The notes below the pieces were generated by a model, which made no database searches, had not been told where the DNA came from, and worked only from the letters and a program-made list of their open reading frames with translations. Positions 35,657 to 46,637 of a stretch of 64,000 nt of DNA are shown here, in pieces. Each line of letters begins with the position of its first letter. Position 1 is the first letter of the stretch. Location: positions 62,001 through 126,000 of the forward strand of contig NZ_AYTO01000009.1 in NCBI RefSeq assembly GCF_000507145.1. Direction: 5' to 3'. The translations under genes were made by a program, and so were the position numbers. The DNA is from Bacillus tequilensis KCTC 13622. Its GTDB lineage: Bacteria > Bacillota > Bacilli > Bacillales > Bacillaceae.

Positions 35657-36940
35657 TTATCGTCTTGCTGATGATAGATTTGCCTGTTTCCATTCTTGAT
35701 TGAGAATATCAAAAAATTCCTGGTTTGTTTTGGTTTTTTTCATCTTTCTCATGAATTTTTCTGCGAAATCAGGTGAATCAGACATTGTTTTGCGGATCGA
35801 CCATAAACGATCAAGATGCTCTTTAGGCACAAGCAGTTCTTCCTTACGCGTTCCTGAACGGCGGATATCGATGGCCGGGAAAATACGGCGCTCTGCCAGA
35901 GAGCGGTCAAGGTGAAGCTCCATGTTACCCGTTCCCTTGAATTCCTCATAAATCACATCATCCATACGTGATCCTGTATCGACAAGAGCCGTAGCAAGAA
36001 TCGTTAAGCTGCCGCCCTCTTCGATATTTCTCGCAGCCCCGAAGAAGCGTTTCGGACGGTGGAACGCCGCCGGGTCAATCCCGCCGGAAAGCGTTCTTCC
36101 GCTCGGCGGAATTACTAAGTTGTAGGCACGCGCAAGACGTGTGATGCTGTCCATCAGGATGATGACGTCTTTTTTGTGCTCTACAAGACGCATCGCGCGC
36201 TCAAGGACAAGCTCGGCCACTTTGATATGGTTTTCCGGCACTTCATCAAACGTTGAGCTGACGACATCCCCAGCTACAGAACGCTCAATATCAGTCACTT
36301 CCTCCGGTCTTTCGTCGATCAGAAGCACGATAAGCTCTGCTTCAGGCTGGTTTGCTGTAATACTGTTGGCAATTTCCTTCAGCAGCATCGTTTTTCCTGC
36401 TTTCGGCGGTGCAACAATCAATCCGCGCTGTCCAAATCCGACTGGTGCGATCATGTCCATAATTCTTGTAGACAAGAAGTTCGGCTTTGTTTCAAGCACC
36501 ATTTGACGGTCTGGATAAAGAGGCGTAAGAGCCGGGAAATGCACACGTTCTTTTGCAGATTCAGGATCATCCCCGTTTACTGCTTCAACGTGCAAAAGTC
36601 CGTAGTAGCGCTCATTTTCTTTTGGCGGACGAACCTTGCCTGAGACTTTGTCTCCGTTCCGTAAATCGAAACGGCGAATTTGTGAAGCTGAAATATAAAT
36701 GTCTTCTGAGCTTGGAGAATAGTTGATCGGTCTCAGGAAGCCGAAACCTTCAGATTGGATGATCTCAAGAACGCCTTCCATAAACAGCAGATCTTCCTGT
36801 TCTGCATTCGCTTTCAGAATGGCGAAAATGAGCTCTTTTTTTGTCAGTTTGCTGTAATAGGAGATTTTATAATGTCTTGCAAGTTCATAAAGCTCTTTCA
36901 ATTTCATATTTTCCAAAGAGGAAATTGATACGTCTTTCAT
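35657..36940 (-). CDS. rho: Transcription termination factor Rho
   Basis: 427-aa hexameric RNA helicase. N-terminal helical and OB-fold RNA-binding domain ([17 protein letters not shown]), then the RecA-like ATPase with P-loop [15 protein letters not shown] (about 185) and [12 protein letters not shown] Walker B. Standard length, without the large insertions of some actinobacterial Rhos. A leader of some 300-400 nt upstream fits the known autoregulation of B. subtilis rho by Rho-dependent attenuation. Confidence 0.96.
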   Translation of the reverse strand: MKDVSISSLENMKLKELYELARHYKISYYSKLTKKELIFAILKANAEQEDLLFMEGVLEIIQSEGFGFLRPINYSPSSEDIYISASQIRRFDLRNGDKVSGKVRPPKENERYYGLLHVEAVNGDDPESAKERVHFPALTPLYPDRQMVLETKPNFLSTRIMDMIAPVGFGQRGLIVAPPKAGKTMLLKEIANSITANQPEAELIVLLIDERPEEVTDIERSVAGDVVSSTFDEVPENHIKVAELVLERAMRLVEHKKDVIILMDSITRLARAYNLVIPPSGRTLSGGIDPAAFHRPKRFFGAARNIEEGGSLTILATALVDTGSRMDDVIYEEFKGTGNMELHLDRSLAERRIFPAIDIRRSGTRKEELLVPKEHLDRLWSIRKTMSDSPDFAEKFMRKMKKTKTNQEFFDILNQEWKQANLSSARR

Positions 36941-37315
36941 AAAAACACCACGCTTTTCATAGTCAATATCTTACTCTGCACATGTAAATCTGCTGCTTTT
37001 GCACATCATCCGCCAAAGCACATTCTTTTTTCAACATAAAGGAACTTCTATCGGTAACACTTCCACCCATGATCGGCGCTTTTGTTAAAAGGATTGTCTT
37101 AATGAGTTTTGAAGGAAGCGAGGACAAAAACATGAGAAGAACAATACTTATATCGTCTGTATGCGGTAGAAATTGAAATTTTCCTAGTGCTTAAAAGAAG
37201 GAATTACGCAGTAAATTTCGCAGCACTCTTTATTTTTACCTTATTTCAAAAAATTATTCAACTGAAATAAGGTTTTGACACGGAATTGATAGAGTTGACG
37301 CTTTTCTGCAAAAGA
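36941..37315 (-). other. Long rho leader / glpX-rho intergenic region
   Basis: About 400 bp without a recognised gene. It has a perfect 10-bp inverted repeat CCTTATTTCA / TGAAATAAGG (37239-37248 with 37263-37272), with a weak T run on the plus side only. A 35-codon minus-strand ORF starting MGGSVTDRSSFML ends 17 nt before the rho start and has no RBS at its first ATG. I found no strong promoter. Confidence 0.45.
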
Positions 37316-37340
37316 AAAACGGGCTCATACCCGCTTTTTC
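37313..37340 (-). terminator. Intrinsic terminator of glpX
   Basis: Minus-strand stem GCGGG / CCCGT with a short loop and five or more U, just past the glpX stop. Confidence 0.8.
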
Positions 37341-37346
37341 TGATTG

Positions 37347-38310
37347 TTATGGACGGATGACAAGGTTCGGCTTCTTTTTGAGGCTGTGTCTGCCGTCAAC
37401 GAAGCGGACAGTACCTGATTTTGCACGAATCACTAAGCTTTCAGTTGTACCGACAGAACCTTTGAATTGAACGCCTTTTAGCAGCTCGCCGTCAGTTACA
37501 CCTGTAGCTGCAAAAATCGCGTCTTCACCCTTCACAAGGTCTTCCATACGAAGAACTTTGCTTACATCAACGCCCATGTTATGACAGCGTATGATTTCTT
37601 CTTCGCTTTGCGGAAGAAGTTTACCGATAATTTCTCCGCCCAGCGCTTTTAACGCAACAGCGGAAAGCACCCCCTCAGGCGCTCCGCCTGACCCGAACAG
37701 AATGTCAACGCCCGTGTGTCGAAAGCCGTGTTGATGGCGCCTGCGACATCGCCATCATTGATCAATTTGATTCTGGCGCCTGCCTCACGAAGCTCAGAAA
37801 TAATTTTTGCGTGTCTTTCACGGTTTAAGATTGTGGCAACAACGTCCTCAATGTCCTTGTTTTTCGCTTTTGCCACCGCTTTAAGGTTATCAATGACAGG
37901 TGCTTCAATGTCAATGCAGCCCACCGCCTCCGGACCGACTGCGATTTTGTCCATATACATGTCAGGAGCGTTAAGAAGCGTGCCATGGTCTGCGACCGCG
38001 ATCACCGTCAGCGCGTTCCAGCCGCCGCTTGCCAGAATGTTTGTGCCTTCAAGAGGATCAACTGCGACATCGACGCGCGGGCCGTACCCGTTTCCGAGTT
38101 TTTCCCCGATATACAGCATCGGCGCTTCGTCCATTTCGCCTTCACCGATCACAACGGTTCCTTTCATCGGAACTGTATCAAAAACGTCTCTCATTGCGCT
38201 TGTCGCCGCTTCATCAGCCTCGTCTTTTTTCCCCGGCCCATCCATCTTGCAGATGCCAATGCCGCAGCTTCAGTCACACGTACCAATTCCATAGATAAAC
38301 TTCTTTCCAT
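37347..38310 (-). pseudogene. glpX: Class II fructose-1,6-bisphosphatase GlpX, broken by two frameshifts
   Basis: Intact GlpX (ywjI) would be about 320 aa and hydrolyse fructose-1,6-bisphosphate in gluconeogenesis. Here the start (38310, RBS AGAGGAGA) reads [20 protein letters not shown] and breaks at an A6 run near 38230, where one A is missing. The middle frame ([29 protein letters not shown] substrate site) runs to about 37720. A second one-base loss in TTCGACACACGGG shifts again, and the last part ([19 protein letters not shown]) continues to 37347. All conserved blocks are present at normal divergence, so this is either a very young pseudogene or assembly error. Confidence 0.85.
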
Positions 38311-38340
38311 TTCAATACGATCTCCTCTCACAAGAAACCA

Positions 38341-39630
38341 TTATGAATTTTGAAGCTGTTCTATTTCTTCGTCAGTCATTCGTTCACGCCAGATTGTCGC
38401 TCCAAGCCCCTCAAGCTTCTTCTCAAGGTTGCTGTATCCGCGGTCGATATGCTCCAGACCGGTAATTTCCGTGACGCCGTCAGCCATCAGGCCGGCTACC
38501 ACCAGACAGGCCCCGGCACGCAGATCGCTCGCCTTCACTTTTGCTCCTTGAAGCTCGACAGGACCTGTGATGATGGCAGATCTGCCTTCTACTTTCATAT
38601 TGGCACCCATTCGTCTCAGCTCATCAATGTGCTTGAATCTTGCCGAGTAAATGGTGTCTGTGACGACGCTTGTTCCCTTTGCCCTTGTCAGGAGCGCCGT
38701 CATCGGCTGCTGCAAATCAGTCGGAAAGCCCGGGTATACAAGAGTTTTGACATCAACCGGCTTTAAATCCTTCTGCCCGCTGACGATAAGAAGCTGGTCG
38801 TCGCTCGTTTCGATGTGATAGCCCATTTCTCTCAGCTTTGCGGTTAACGATTCAAGATGAGTGGGAATGACGTTATCGATAATGACTTCCTTGCCCATCG
38901 CAGCCCCTGCAATCATAAATGTCCCGGCCTCAATTCTGTCCGGAATGATCGTATGCTTGCAGCCGTGCAGTTCCTTCACACCGTCGATTCGGATCACATT
39001 GGTTCCCGCACCTTTGATTTTGGCGCCCATGCTGGTAAGCAAAGTCGCGACATCAATGATCTCTGGCTCCTTGGCAGCATTTTCGATAATCGTTTTCCCT
39101 TCTGCCAAAACAGCAGCAAGCATAATGTTAATGGTTGCCCCTACGCTTACGACATCTAAATAAATCCGTGCTCCTCTCAGCCTTTCAGCACGCAAATAAA
39201 TGGCGCCCTGTTCATTGGTCACTTCAGCCCCGAGCGCTTCAAAGCCTTTGATATGCTGGTCAATCGGCCGGGGCCCTAAGTGACAGCCTCCGGGCAATCC
39301 GATGACGGCCTGCTTGAAGCGGCCGAGCATCGCCCCCATTAAATAATACGATGCGCGAAGCTTTTTCACTTTCCCGTTAGGAAGCGGCATGCTGATCATC
39401 GACGCGGGGTCAACAACCATTTCCCCATTCTCAAAATGCACGTTGCCGCCGATTTCCTTTAACAGGTCACGCAGCGTTTCGATATCTGAAATCTCTGGAA
39501 GCCCTTCAATTGTCACCTCGGAATTTGCCAAAATGGTTGCAGGTATTAATGCCACAGCACTGTTTTTAGCGCCGCTGATATGTACTGTACCGTTTAACGA
39601 GTCACCGCCGGCAATATTCAACTTTTCCAT
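38341..39630 (-). CDS. murAB: UDP-N-acetylglucosamine 1-carboxyvinyltransferase MurAB (MurZ)
   Basis: Second MurA isozyme, 429 aa. Active-site loop [14 protein letters not shown] with catalytic Cys, N-terminal [16 protein letters not shown]. In B. subtilis it is the dispensable copy, with MurAA essential. It sits between glpX and tal. Overall the two MurA proteins in this window share the same layout but differ throughout, consistent with an old duplication. Confidence 0.94.
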   Translation of the reverse strand: MEKLNIAGGDSLNGTVHISGAKNSAVALIPATILANSEVTIEGLPEISDIETLRDLLKEIGGNVHFENGEMVVDPASMISMPLPNGKVKKLRASYYLMGAMLGRFKQAVIGLPGGCHLGPRPIDQHIKGFEALGAEVTNEQGAIYLRAERLRGARIYLDVVSVGATINIMLAAVLAEGKTIIENAAKEPEIIDVATLLTSMGAKIKGAGTNVIRIDGVKELHGCKHTIIPDRIEAGTFMIAGAAMGKEVIIDNVIPTHLESLTAKLREMGYHIETSDDQLLIVSGQKDLKPVDVKTLVYPGFPTDLQQPMTALLTRAKGTSVVTDTIYSARFKHIDELRRMGANMKVEGRSAIITGPVELQGAKVKASDLRAGACLVVAGLMADGVTEITGLEHIDRGYSNLEKKLEGLGATIWRERMTDEEIEQLQNS

Positions 39631-39996
39631 GATAGTCTCCTTCCATAAGAAGATAGCTGCGGAGCTAAATAAAATGTCATTTTATTCTGTCTCAGCAAAT
39701 AAAGCTCATGTCCAAAATCTAGCCAATTCGCAGAGAAAGAATACAATACAATGTAAAATATCAGGAAGAAAATAGCGAAGCTTTGCGGGGTACAGGTTTC
39801 GAAAGTTGCACAGAGCCCCGCCGGCTCAAGAGACATCGTCGTCATCTGGCAAAAGCAGTACGCAAACCCTTCATTCCGATATAGCTTCTGCAGCCCAATG
39901 ATTCCTTCTCTGTAAAGCGGCGTCAGCATCTGCAGGTCCGCTGTGAAAAACAAAAGCCGCGGCAAACAGGCAAAAACTGTATGCCGCCCTTTGCCA
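39631..39996. other. Intergenic region between murAB and tal
   Basis: About 365 bp. It contains the tal terminator at its right end, a GCGGGG/CCCCGC hairpin (39784-39820), and a minus-strand frame open for about 100 codons (MLTPLYREGIIGLQKLYR..., ending inside murAB's first codons) that lacks an RBS. I do not call it a gene. Confidence 0.4.
39943..39987 (-). terminator. Intrinsic terminator of tal
   Basis: 11-bp stem with one mismatch (GCGGCATACAG / CTGTTTGCCGC) followed by a U-rich tract on the minus strand, 10 bp past the tal stop. Confidence 0.78.
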
Positions 39997-40635
<639 letters not shown>

Positions 40636-40704
40636 TTACAAAAAGCCTCCTTGAGTAAGAAATTTTCTGAACTGTGAATATGATTGCGCTTTCTAAAGAT
40701 AGAC

Positions 40705-40736
40705 AGAAAACCGCCTGTCAAGCTGTCAGGCGGTTA
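40705..40736 (-). terminator. Intrinsic terminator of fbaA
   Basis: 9-bp stem AACCGCCTG / CAGGCGGTT followed by UUUUC on the minus strand, 16 bp past the fbaA stop. Confidence 0.8.
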
Positions 40737-40752
40737 TATCATTCCAATTGAA

Positions 40753-41610
40753 TTAAGCTTGGTTTGAAGAACCAAATTCACGCATTTTACCGATAACTGT
40801 TTCTTTGATTGCTTCGCGAGCTGGTCCAAGGTATTTACGAGGATCGTACTCGTCAGGCTTAGCTGCCAATGTATCGCGAACAGCTTTTGCAGAAGAAATT
40901 TGGTTTTCAGTATTCACGTTGATTTTAGCTGTACCAAGTGAGATTGATTTTTTGATGTCATCAGTCGGAATTCCAGTACCGCCGTGAAGAACTAGCGGAA
41001 GACCAGTTGACTTTCCGATCTCTTCCATTTCTTTGAAACCAAGGTTTGGTTCGCCTTTGTAAGGGCCGTGAACAGAACCTAATGCAGGTGCAAGGCAGTC
41101 AATGCCAGTGCGCTCAACAAGCTCTTGGCACTCTTTAGGATCAGCGTAGATTACGCCTTCAGCGATAACGTCATCCTCTTGTCCGCCTACTGTTCCAAGC
41201 TCAGCTTCTACAGATACTCCGTGGAAATGAGCAAGCTCAACAACTTTAGAAGTTGTTGCTACGTTTTCTTCAAATGGATGGTGAGAAGCGTCGATCATAA
41301 CAGATGTGAAACCTGCATGAATCGCTTTCGCACAAGATTCAAAGCTTGAACCGTGGTCTAAGTGGATCGCAACAGGAACTGTCACTTTGTACTCTTCCAT
41401 AAGTGCTTTTACCATAGCTACGACTGTTTTGAAGCCGCCCATGTAGCGTCCCGCACCTTCGGAAACACCAAGGATCACTGGAGATTTTTCTTCTTCAGCT
41501 GCTTGTAAAATCGCTTGAGTAAACTCAAGGTTGTTTAAGTTGAATTGTCCTACTGCATAACCTTTTTCTTTAGCTGTATTCAACATTTCTGTCATTGAAA
41601 CTAAAGGCAT
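40753..41610 (-). CDS. fbaA: Class II fructose-1,6-bisphosphate aldolase
   Basis: 285-aa zinc-dependent aldolase of glycolysis and gluconeogenesis. Catalytic/zinc residues: [12 protein letters not shown] (Asp and His), [10 protein letters not shown], and VLHGGTGIP. The start at 41610 has AAGGAGG at good spacing and gives the standard length; the longer open frame is discounted. Between tal and spo0F as in B. subtilis. Confidence 0.96.
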   Translation of the reverse strand: MPLVSMTEMLNTAKEKGYAVGQFNLNNLEFTQAILQAAEEEKSPVILGVSEGAGRYMGGFKTVVAMVKALMEEYKVTVPVAIHLDHGSSFESCAKAIHAGFTSVMIDASHHPFEENVATTSKVVELAHFHGVSVEAELGTVGGQEDDVIAEGVIYADPKECQELVERTGIDCLAPALGSVHGPYKGEPNLGFKEMEEIGKSTGLPLVLHGGTGIPTDDIKKSISLGTAKINVNTENQISSAKAVRDTLAAKPDEYDPRKYLGPAREAIKETVIGKMREFGSSNQA

Positions 41611-41739
41611 GTCGAACGTCCTCCTTATGTAGCCTGATTGTCTTCTAGCGAAAAAAGCTCTCCATCCTAGCATGACCCATTAAATGCTGTCATATGTAAA
41701 TACCAGATCGCTTTTTCTCCATAACTAGAATACCAACTT

Positions 41740-41748
41740 TTCGACAAA
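41740..41748 (-). promoter_or_regulatory. Spo0A-box-like site upstream of fbaA
   Basis: TTTGTCGAA on the minus strand contains the exact 0A-box core TGTCGAA. It lies about 130 bp upstream of fbaA and 42 bp past the spo0F stop. A single site of this length can occur by chance. Confidence 0.35.
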
Positions 41749-41789
41749 TCGGCAACATAATGACATGATTCATTTGTTTCTTCCTTTTG

Positions 41790-42164
41790 TCAATTAGACT
41801 TCAGGGGCAGATATTTTTTGACAGCTTCTCTGATTTCGTCGATATCAAACGGCTTCGCAAAGTGCGTTAAAGCGCCCAGCTCCTTTGATTCCTGGATCAT
41901 GTCGAGTTCTCCGTATGCCGTCATGATGATCACCCGGATGTTTTCGTCAATGACCTTCATCCGTTTTAGAATTTCGATTCCGTCCATGCCGGGAATTTTC
42001 ATGTCCAGCAGCACAAGGTCTGGCCGTTCTTTTGTCACGATGTCAAGCGCCTGAAGGCCGTTTGCAGCCTGAAACGTCTGGTAGCCTTCTTTATTGAACA
42101 CTTCGTTAAGCAAAATACGTATGCCGTATTGATCATCCACGATTAAAATTTTTTCATTCATCAT
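41790..42164 (-). CDS. spo0F: Sporulation phosphorelay response regulator Spo0F
   Basis: 124-aa single-domain receiver that takes phosphate from KinA/KinB and passes it to Spo0B. Acidic pocket Asp10/Asp11 (LIVDDQYG), phosphorylation site Asp54 ([13 protein letters not shown]), Thr in IMTAYG, Lys104 in HFAKPFD. RapB, encoded in this window, dephosphorylates it. The start at 42164 ([11 protein letters not shown]) follows GGGGTG. A sigma-H promoter and a 0A box lie upstream. Confidence 0.98.
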   Translation of the reverse strand: MMNEKILIVDDQYGIRILLNEVFNKEGYQTFQAANGLQALDIVTKERPDLVLLDMKIPGMDGIEILKRMKVIDENIRVIIMTAYGELDMIQESKELGALTHFAKPFDIDEIREAVKKYLPLKSN

Positions 42165-42186
42165 TTTACACCCCAATATTATGATT

Positions 42187-42241
42187 TTCGTCAAAAGTAA
42201 GCAGTAGTGTATGTATTCTGTTTGATTTTCCTATTTCCTTT
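42187..42241 (-). promoter_or_regulatory. Sigma-H promoter and Spo0A box of spo0F
   Basis: Minus-strand AAAGGAAAT (42233-42241), 11-bp spacer, ACAGAATAC (42213-42221), a near-perfect sigma-H promoter. An exact 0A-box core TGACGAA (42187-42193) lies downstream of it, and a one-mismatch copy TGTCGTA (42260-42266) lies upstream. spo0F is known to be transcribed by sigma-H and controlled by Spo0A~P. Confidence 0.8.
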
Positions 42242-42329
42242 AATTATAATAGTCTACTTTACGACATTTTCTGAGCATTTTCTCTTTTGTTGTATACTGA
42301 TATTGTACGTTATAAAGGAGGATTCACTT

Positions 42330-42851
42330 ATGTTGAAAATATTTACGACGCAGTTAACAGGTATTTTTTCCCGCATTCAGGATAAGGAATCTGACGCGAT
42401 TGAAGATGGGGCGCGGCTGCTTGCTCAAGCGGTGATCAGCGGGCATTCCATTTATTTATACGGAGCAAATGAGCTTCAGGGCGTCTTTTATGAGGCAACC
42501 GAAAGCAGAGAGCCATTCCCATCCGTTAAAGCCTTTCCCGAAAGCGCTGAGGAAGTGACAGAAAGCGACAGAGTGCTGATGTTTTGCTCGGGGACAGGCA
42601 AAGCCGAGGAGCAGGCGCTCGCGAAAGAGCTCTATGAAAAAGGCGCGGGAGTCGTATGCGTATCGCCAGCTGCCAAAGAGAGTGCTGGAGTTGAACAATA
42701 TTGTGATGTGCATATTGATTCTAAATTAAAAATGCCGCTTGTTCCCGATGAAGACGGCACCCGTTACGGGTTTCCCTCTTTAATGACAGCACTGTATGTC
42801 TACCATGCTTTATCGTTTACATTAAAAGAAATTCTGCAAGAGTATGCATAA
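42330..42851 (+). CDS. ywjG: YwjG, DUF2529 family protein
   Basis: 173-aa protein with a SIS-like (sugar isomerase) character: GHSIYLYGANELQGVFYEA, then ESDRVLMFCSGTGKAEEQALAKEL and VPDEDGTRYGFPS. No characterised function. The start at 42330 has AAAGGAGG at ideal spacing. Transcribed divergently from spo0F and convergently with pyrG. Confidence 0.82.
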   Translation: MLKIFTTQLTGIFSRIQDKESDAIEDGARLLAQAVISGHSIYLYGANELQGVFYEATESREPFPSVKAFPESAEEVTESDRVLMFCSGTGKAEEQALAKELYEKGAGVVCVSPAAKESAGVEQYCDVHIDSKLKMPLVPDEDGTRYGFPSLMTALYVYHALSFTLKEILQEYA

Positions 42852-42888
42852 TATCTTATTGTACATGCTGTATCTTGCCGGAAACAAA

Positions 42889-42932
42889 TAAAAAAGACTT
42901 GCCCGCTATTGACAAACGGCAAGTCTTTTTTT
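42889..42932. terminator. Bidirectional terminator between ywjG and pyrG
   Basis: Perfect 11-bp stem AAAGACTTGCC / GGCAAGTCTTT flanked by A and T runs, between convergent genes. Confidence 0.92.
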
Positions 42933-42933
42933 A

Positions 42934-44568
<1,635 letters not shown>

Positions 44569-44642
44569 CTACATTTTTAAAATGTACTGTTTTATAAAAA
44601 ATCATTTAGCCTTTTAAATGATTTATAAGAAAAATGAGGGGT

Positions 44643-44682
44643 GAAAATAAGAAAGCTCCCTTTCAATTTCTTGAAAGGGAGC
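44643..44682 (-). terminator. pyrG leader attenuator terminator
   Basis: Perfect 12-bp stem GCTCCCTTTCAA / TTGAAAGGGAGC followed by UUUCUUAUUUU, about 100 nt upstream of the pyrG start and 38 nt after the inferred start site. Same design as the B. subtilis pyrG attenuator, where extra G residues added at the 5' end under CTP starvation pair with the CUCCC strand and prevent termination. Confidence 0.85.
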
Positions 44683-44717
44683 ATAACATACTATGTTCTC
44701 TCTTCGTTTTTGAAGAG

Positions 44718-44756
44718 CCCAAAATACATACTACATAGTTCGACTATGAAAGTCAA
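44718..44756 (-). promoter_or_regulatory. pyrG promoter with GGGCTC start
   Basis: TTGACT (44751-44756), 17-bp spacer, TAGTAT (44728-44733) on the minus strand. The start site reads GGGCTC from 44720, the run needed for reiterative G addition when CTP is low. Confidence 0.82.
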
Positions 44757-44781
44757 GATCGTTTGAAGATGAATTCTTTGA

Positions 44782-45315
44782 CTATTTGATTTCCTCTTCG
44801 TCCTCATCATAGTCTTCTTCATCTTCATCATCTTCATCGATAATATCTTCTTCGATTTCAAGACCATCGTCGTCTTCATCAAGATCTTCTTCATCGTCAA
44901 AATTGCCGGCGTCAAGATCGAGTTCTTCCTCAACTTCATCTAAATCAATGTCGTCTTCGTCAATTTCTTCAAACTCGTCAAGATCAAGATCTTCCTCGAC
45001 TGCTTTCTTCGCTTTTTTCTTTTTCGCCTTGACTGTAGGCTGAGTTTCTTCATCAAGCTGATCATACGGATACCAGCTGCGAAGCCCCCACGTCTGGTCA
45101 GAAAGCGCCAGGAAGCGGCCGTCAATATTTAAATCGGTATAAAATTGAACGATGCGGTCTCCAAGCGATTCTTTTGTCACGCCAAGCAAAGACGCAATTT
45201 CATTTAAAAGCTCCTGAAATGGAACTGGTTTTTTATGTTCTTCAAATAATTCGTGAGCGATTTCAACTAAAGCCATTTCCTTTAGCTCTTCCTGTGAATA
45301 TTGTTTGATACCCAA
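44782..45315 (-). CDS. rpoE: RNA polymerase delta subunit RpoE
   Basis: 177 aa: an N-terminal winged-helix (HARE-HTH) domain (about 1-90, ALVEIAHELFEEHKKPVPF) that binds polymerase, a short basic patch (KAKKKKAKKA) and an extremely acidic, disordered tail of about 70 residues made mostly of D and E. It releases RNA and sharpens promoter selectivity. TTG start (MGIKQYSQ) with AAAGGGAG upstream. Third gene after fadF-acdA. Confidence 0.95.
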   Translation of the reverse strand: MGIKQYSQEELKEMALVEIAHELFEEHKKPVPFQELLNEIASLLGVTKESLGDRIVQFYTDLNIDGRFLALSDQTWGLRSWYPYDQLDEETQPTVKAKKKKAKKAVEEDLDLDEFEEIDEDDIDLDEVEEELDLDAGNFDDEEDLDEDDDGLEIEEDIIDEDDEDEEDYDEDEEEIK

Positions 45316-45497
45316 GGTCGGACACTCCCTTTCTATTACTTATATGTATCTGTTTTATCAATAATGAAAGCGATTTTGTATCGTTCTTATACAAACCATA
45401 CCTCTCATTATAAACAAAATAAAACAGAATATGCTACCCTTAACAGCGTTAATTTAAATAATTTTACAAGAGTGATCCGACTGATAGATGTTTTGCG

Positions 45498-46637
45498 TCA
45501 ATCCGCGAGCATTCTGGAGATGACAAGTCTTTGAATTTCTTGGGTGCCTTCATAGATTTGCGTGATTTTTGCATCACGCATATACCGTTCAACCGGATAG
45601 TCTTTTGTATAGCCGTAGCCGCCGAAGATCTGCACGGCTTCGGTCGTCACCTTCATCGCCGTATCTCCCGCCAGCAGTTTGGACATGGCGGAGGCTTTTC
45701 CATATGGAAGGCCTGATAATTCAAGCCACGCCGCCTGATAGGTCAATAGCCTAGAAGCTTCTATCATTGTAGCCATATCCGCGAGTTTAAATGCGATGCC
45801 CTGCTGCTTGGCGATTGATTTTCCGAATTGTTTTCTCTCTTTTGCGTATTGAAGCGCGGCATCAAGCGCCCCTTGAGCGATGCCAACGGCTTGAGCGGCA
45901 ATGCCATTTCTGCCGCCGTCAAGTGTCTTCATCGCGATTTTGAAACCGTCTCCCTCTTCTCCGAGACGGTTTGCTGCGGGCACAACACAATCTTCGAACA
46001 TGATTTCCGTAGTTGGAGACGAACGGATGCCCAGCTTCTTTTCTTTCTTGCCTGTCAAAAATCCTTCGAAATCCTTTTCTACTATAAAAGCGGAAATCCC
46101 TTTTTTCTTTTCCTCGGGATCGGTAACTGCAAAAACAATGTAAATATCCGCGATCCCGCCGTTTGTGATAAACACCTTTGACCCATTCAACACATAGTCA
46201 TCGCCAATTCGTTCAGCGGTTGTTTTCATGCCGCCGGCGTCAGAACCGGACCCTGCTTCTGTCAAAGCGAAAGCGCCGATTTTCTCTCCGAGGGCCAGCT
46301 TTGTTAAATACTCTGTCTTCTGTTCTTCCGTCCCGTAGGCAAACAGCGGCCAGCTGCAAAGAGAGATATGGGCGGAAAGCGTCACACCGGTGGATGCGCA
46401 CACTTTTGACAGCTCCTCCACCGCGATGACGTAGGCCAGATAGTCACTTCCGATTCCTCCGTATTCTTCAGGCCACGGAATTCCAGTCAGTCCCAGATTC
46501 GCCATTTCCCGAAAAAGCTCGCGGTCGAAGCGTTCTTGCTCGTCGCGTTCTGCCGCTGTCGGGCCCACCTCATGTTTGGCAAAGTCCCGTACCAATTTCC
46601 GTATCATTTCGTGTTCTTCTGATAATGAGAAATTCAT
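45498..46637 (-). CDS. acdA: Acyl-CoA dehydrogenase
   Basis: 379-aa FAD enzyme introducing the 2,3-double bond in fatty acyl-CoA (beta-oxidation). FAD/substrate motifs: [19 protein letters not shown], and [16 protein letters not shown]. The catalytic base Glu lies in the C-terminal [17 protein letters not shown] block. Its ATG overlaps the fadF stop by 4 bp (ATGA), so the two are translationally coupled. Electrons likely pass through an ETF to the quinone-linked FadF. Confidence 0.95.
   Translation of the reverse strand: MNFSLSEEHEMIRKLVRDFAKHEVGPTAAERDEQERFDRELFREMANLGLTGIPWPEEYGGIGSDYLAYVIAVEELSKVCASTGVTLSAHISLCSWPLFAYGTEEQKTEYLTKLALGEKIGAFALTEAGSGSDAGGMKTTAERIGDDYVLNGSKVFITNGGIADIYIVFAVTDPEEKKKGISAFIVEKDFEGFLTGKKEKKLGIRSSPTTEIMFEDCVVPAANRLGEEGDGFKIAMKTLDGGRNGIAAQAVGIAQGALDAALQYAKERKQFGKSIAKQQGIAFKLADMATMIEASRLLTYQAAWLELSGLPYGKASAMSKLLAGDTAMKVTTEAVQIFGGYGYTKDYPVERYMRDAKITQIYEGTQEIQRLVISRMLAD

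Noticed and set aside
41611-41789. Intrinsic terminator of spo0F
   Set aside because: No stem with a U run could be found in the spo0F-fbaA gap; readthrough into fbaA is possible.
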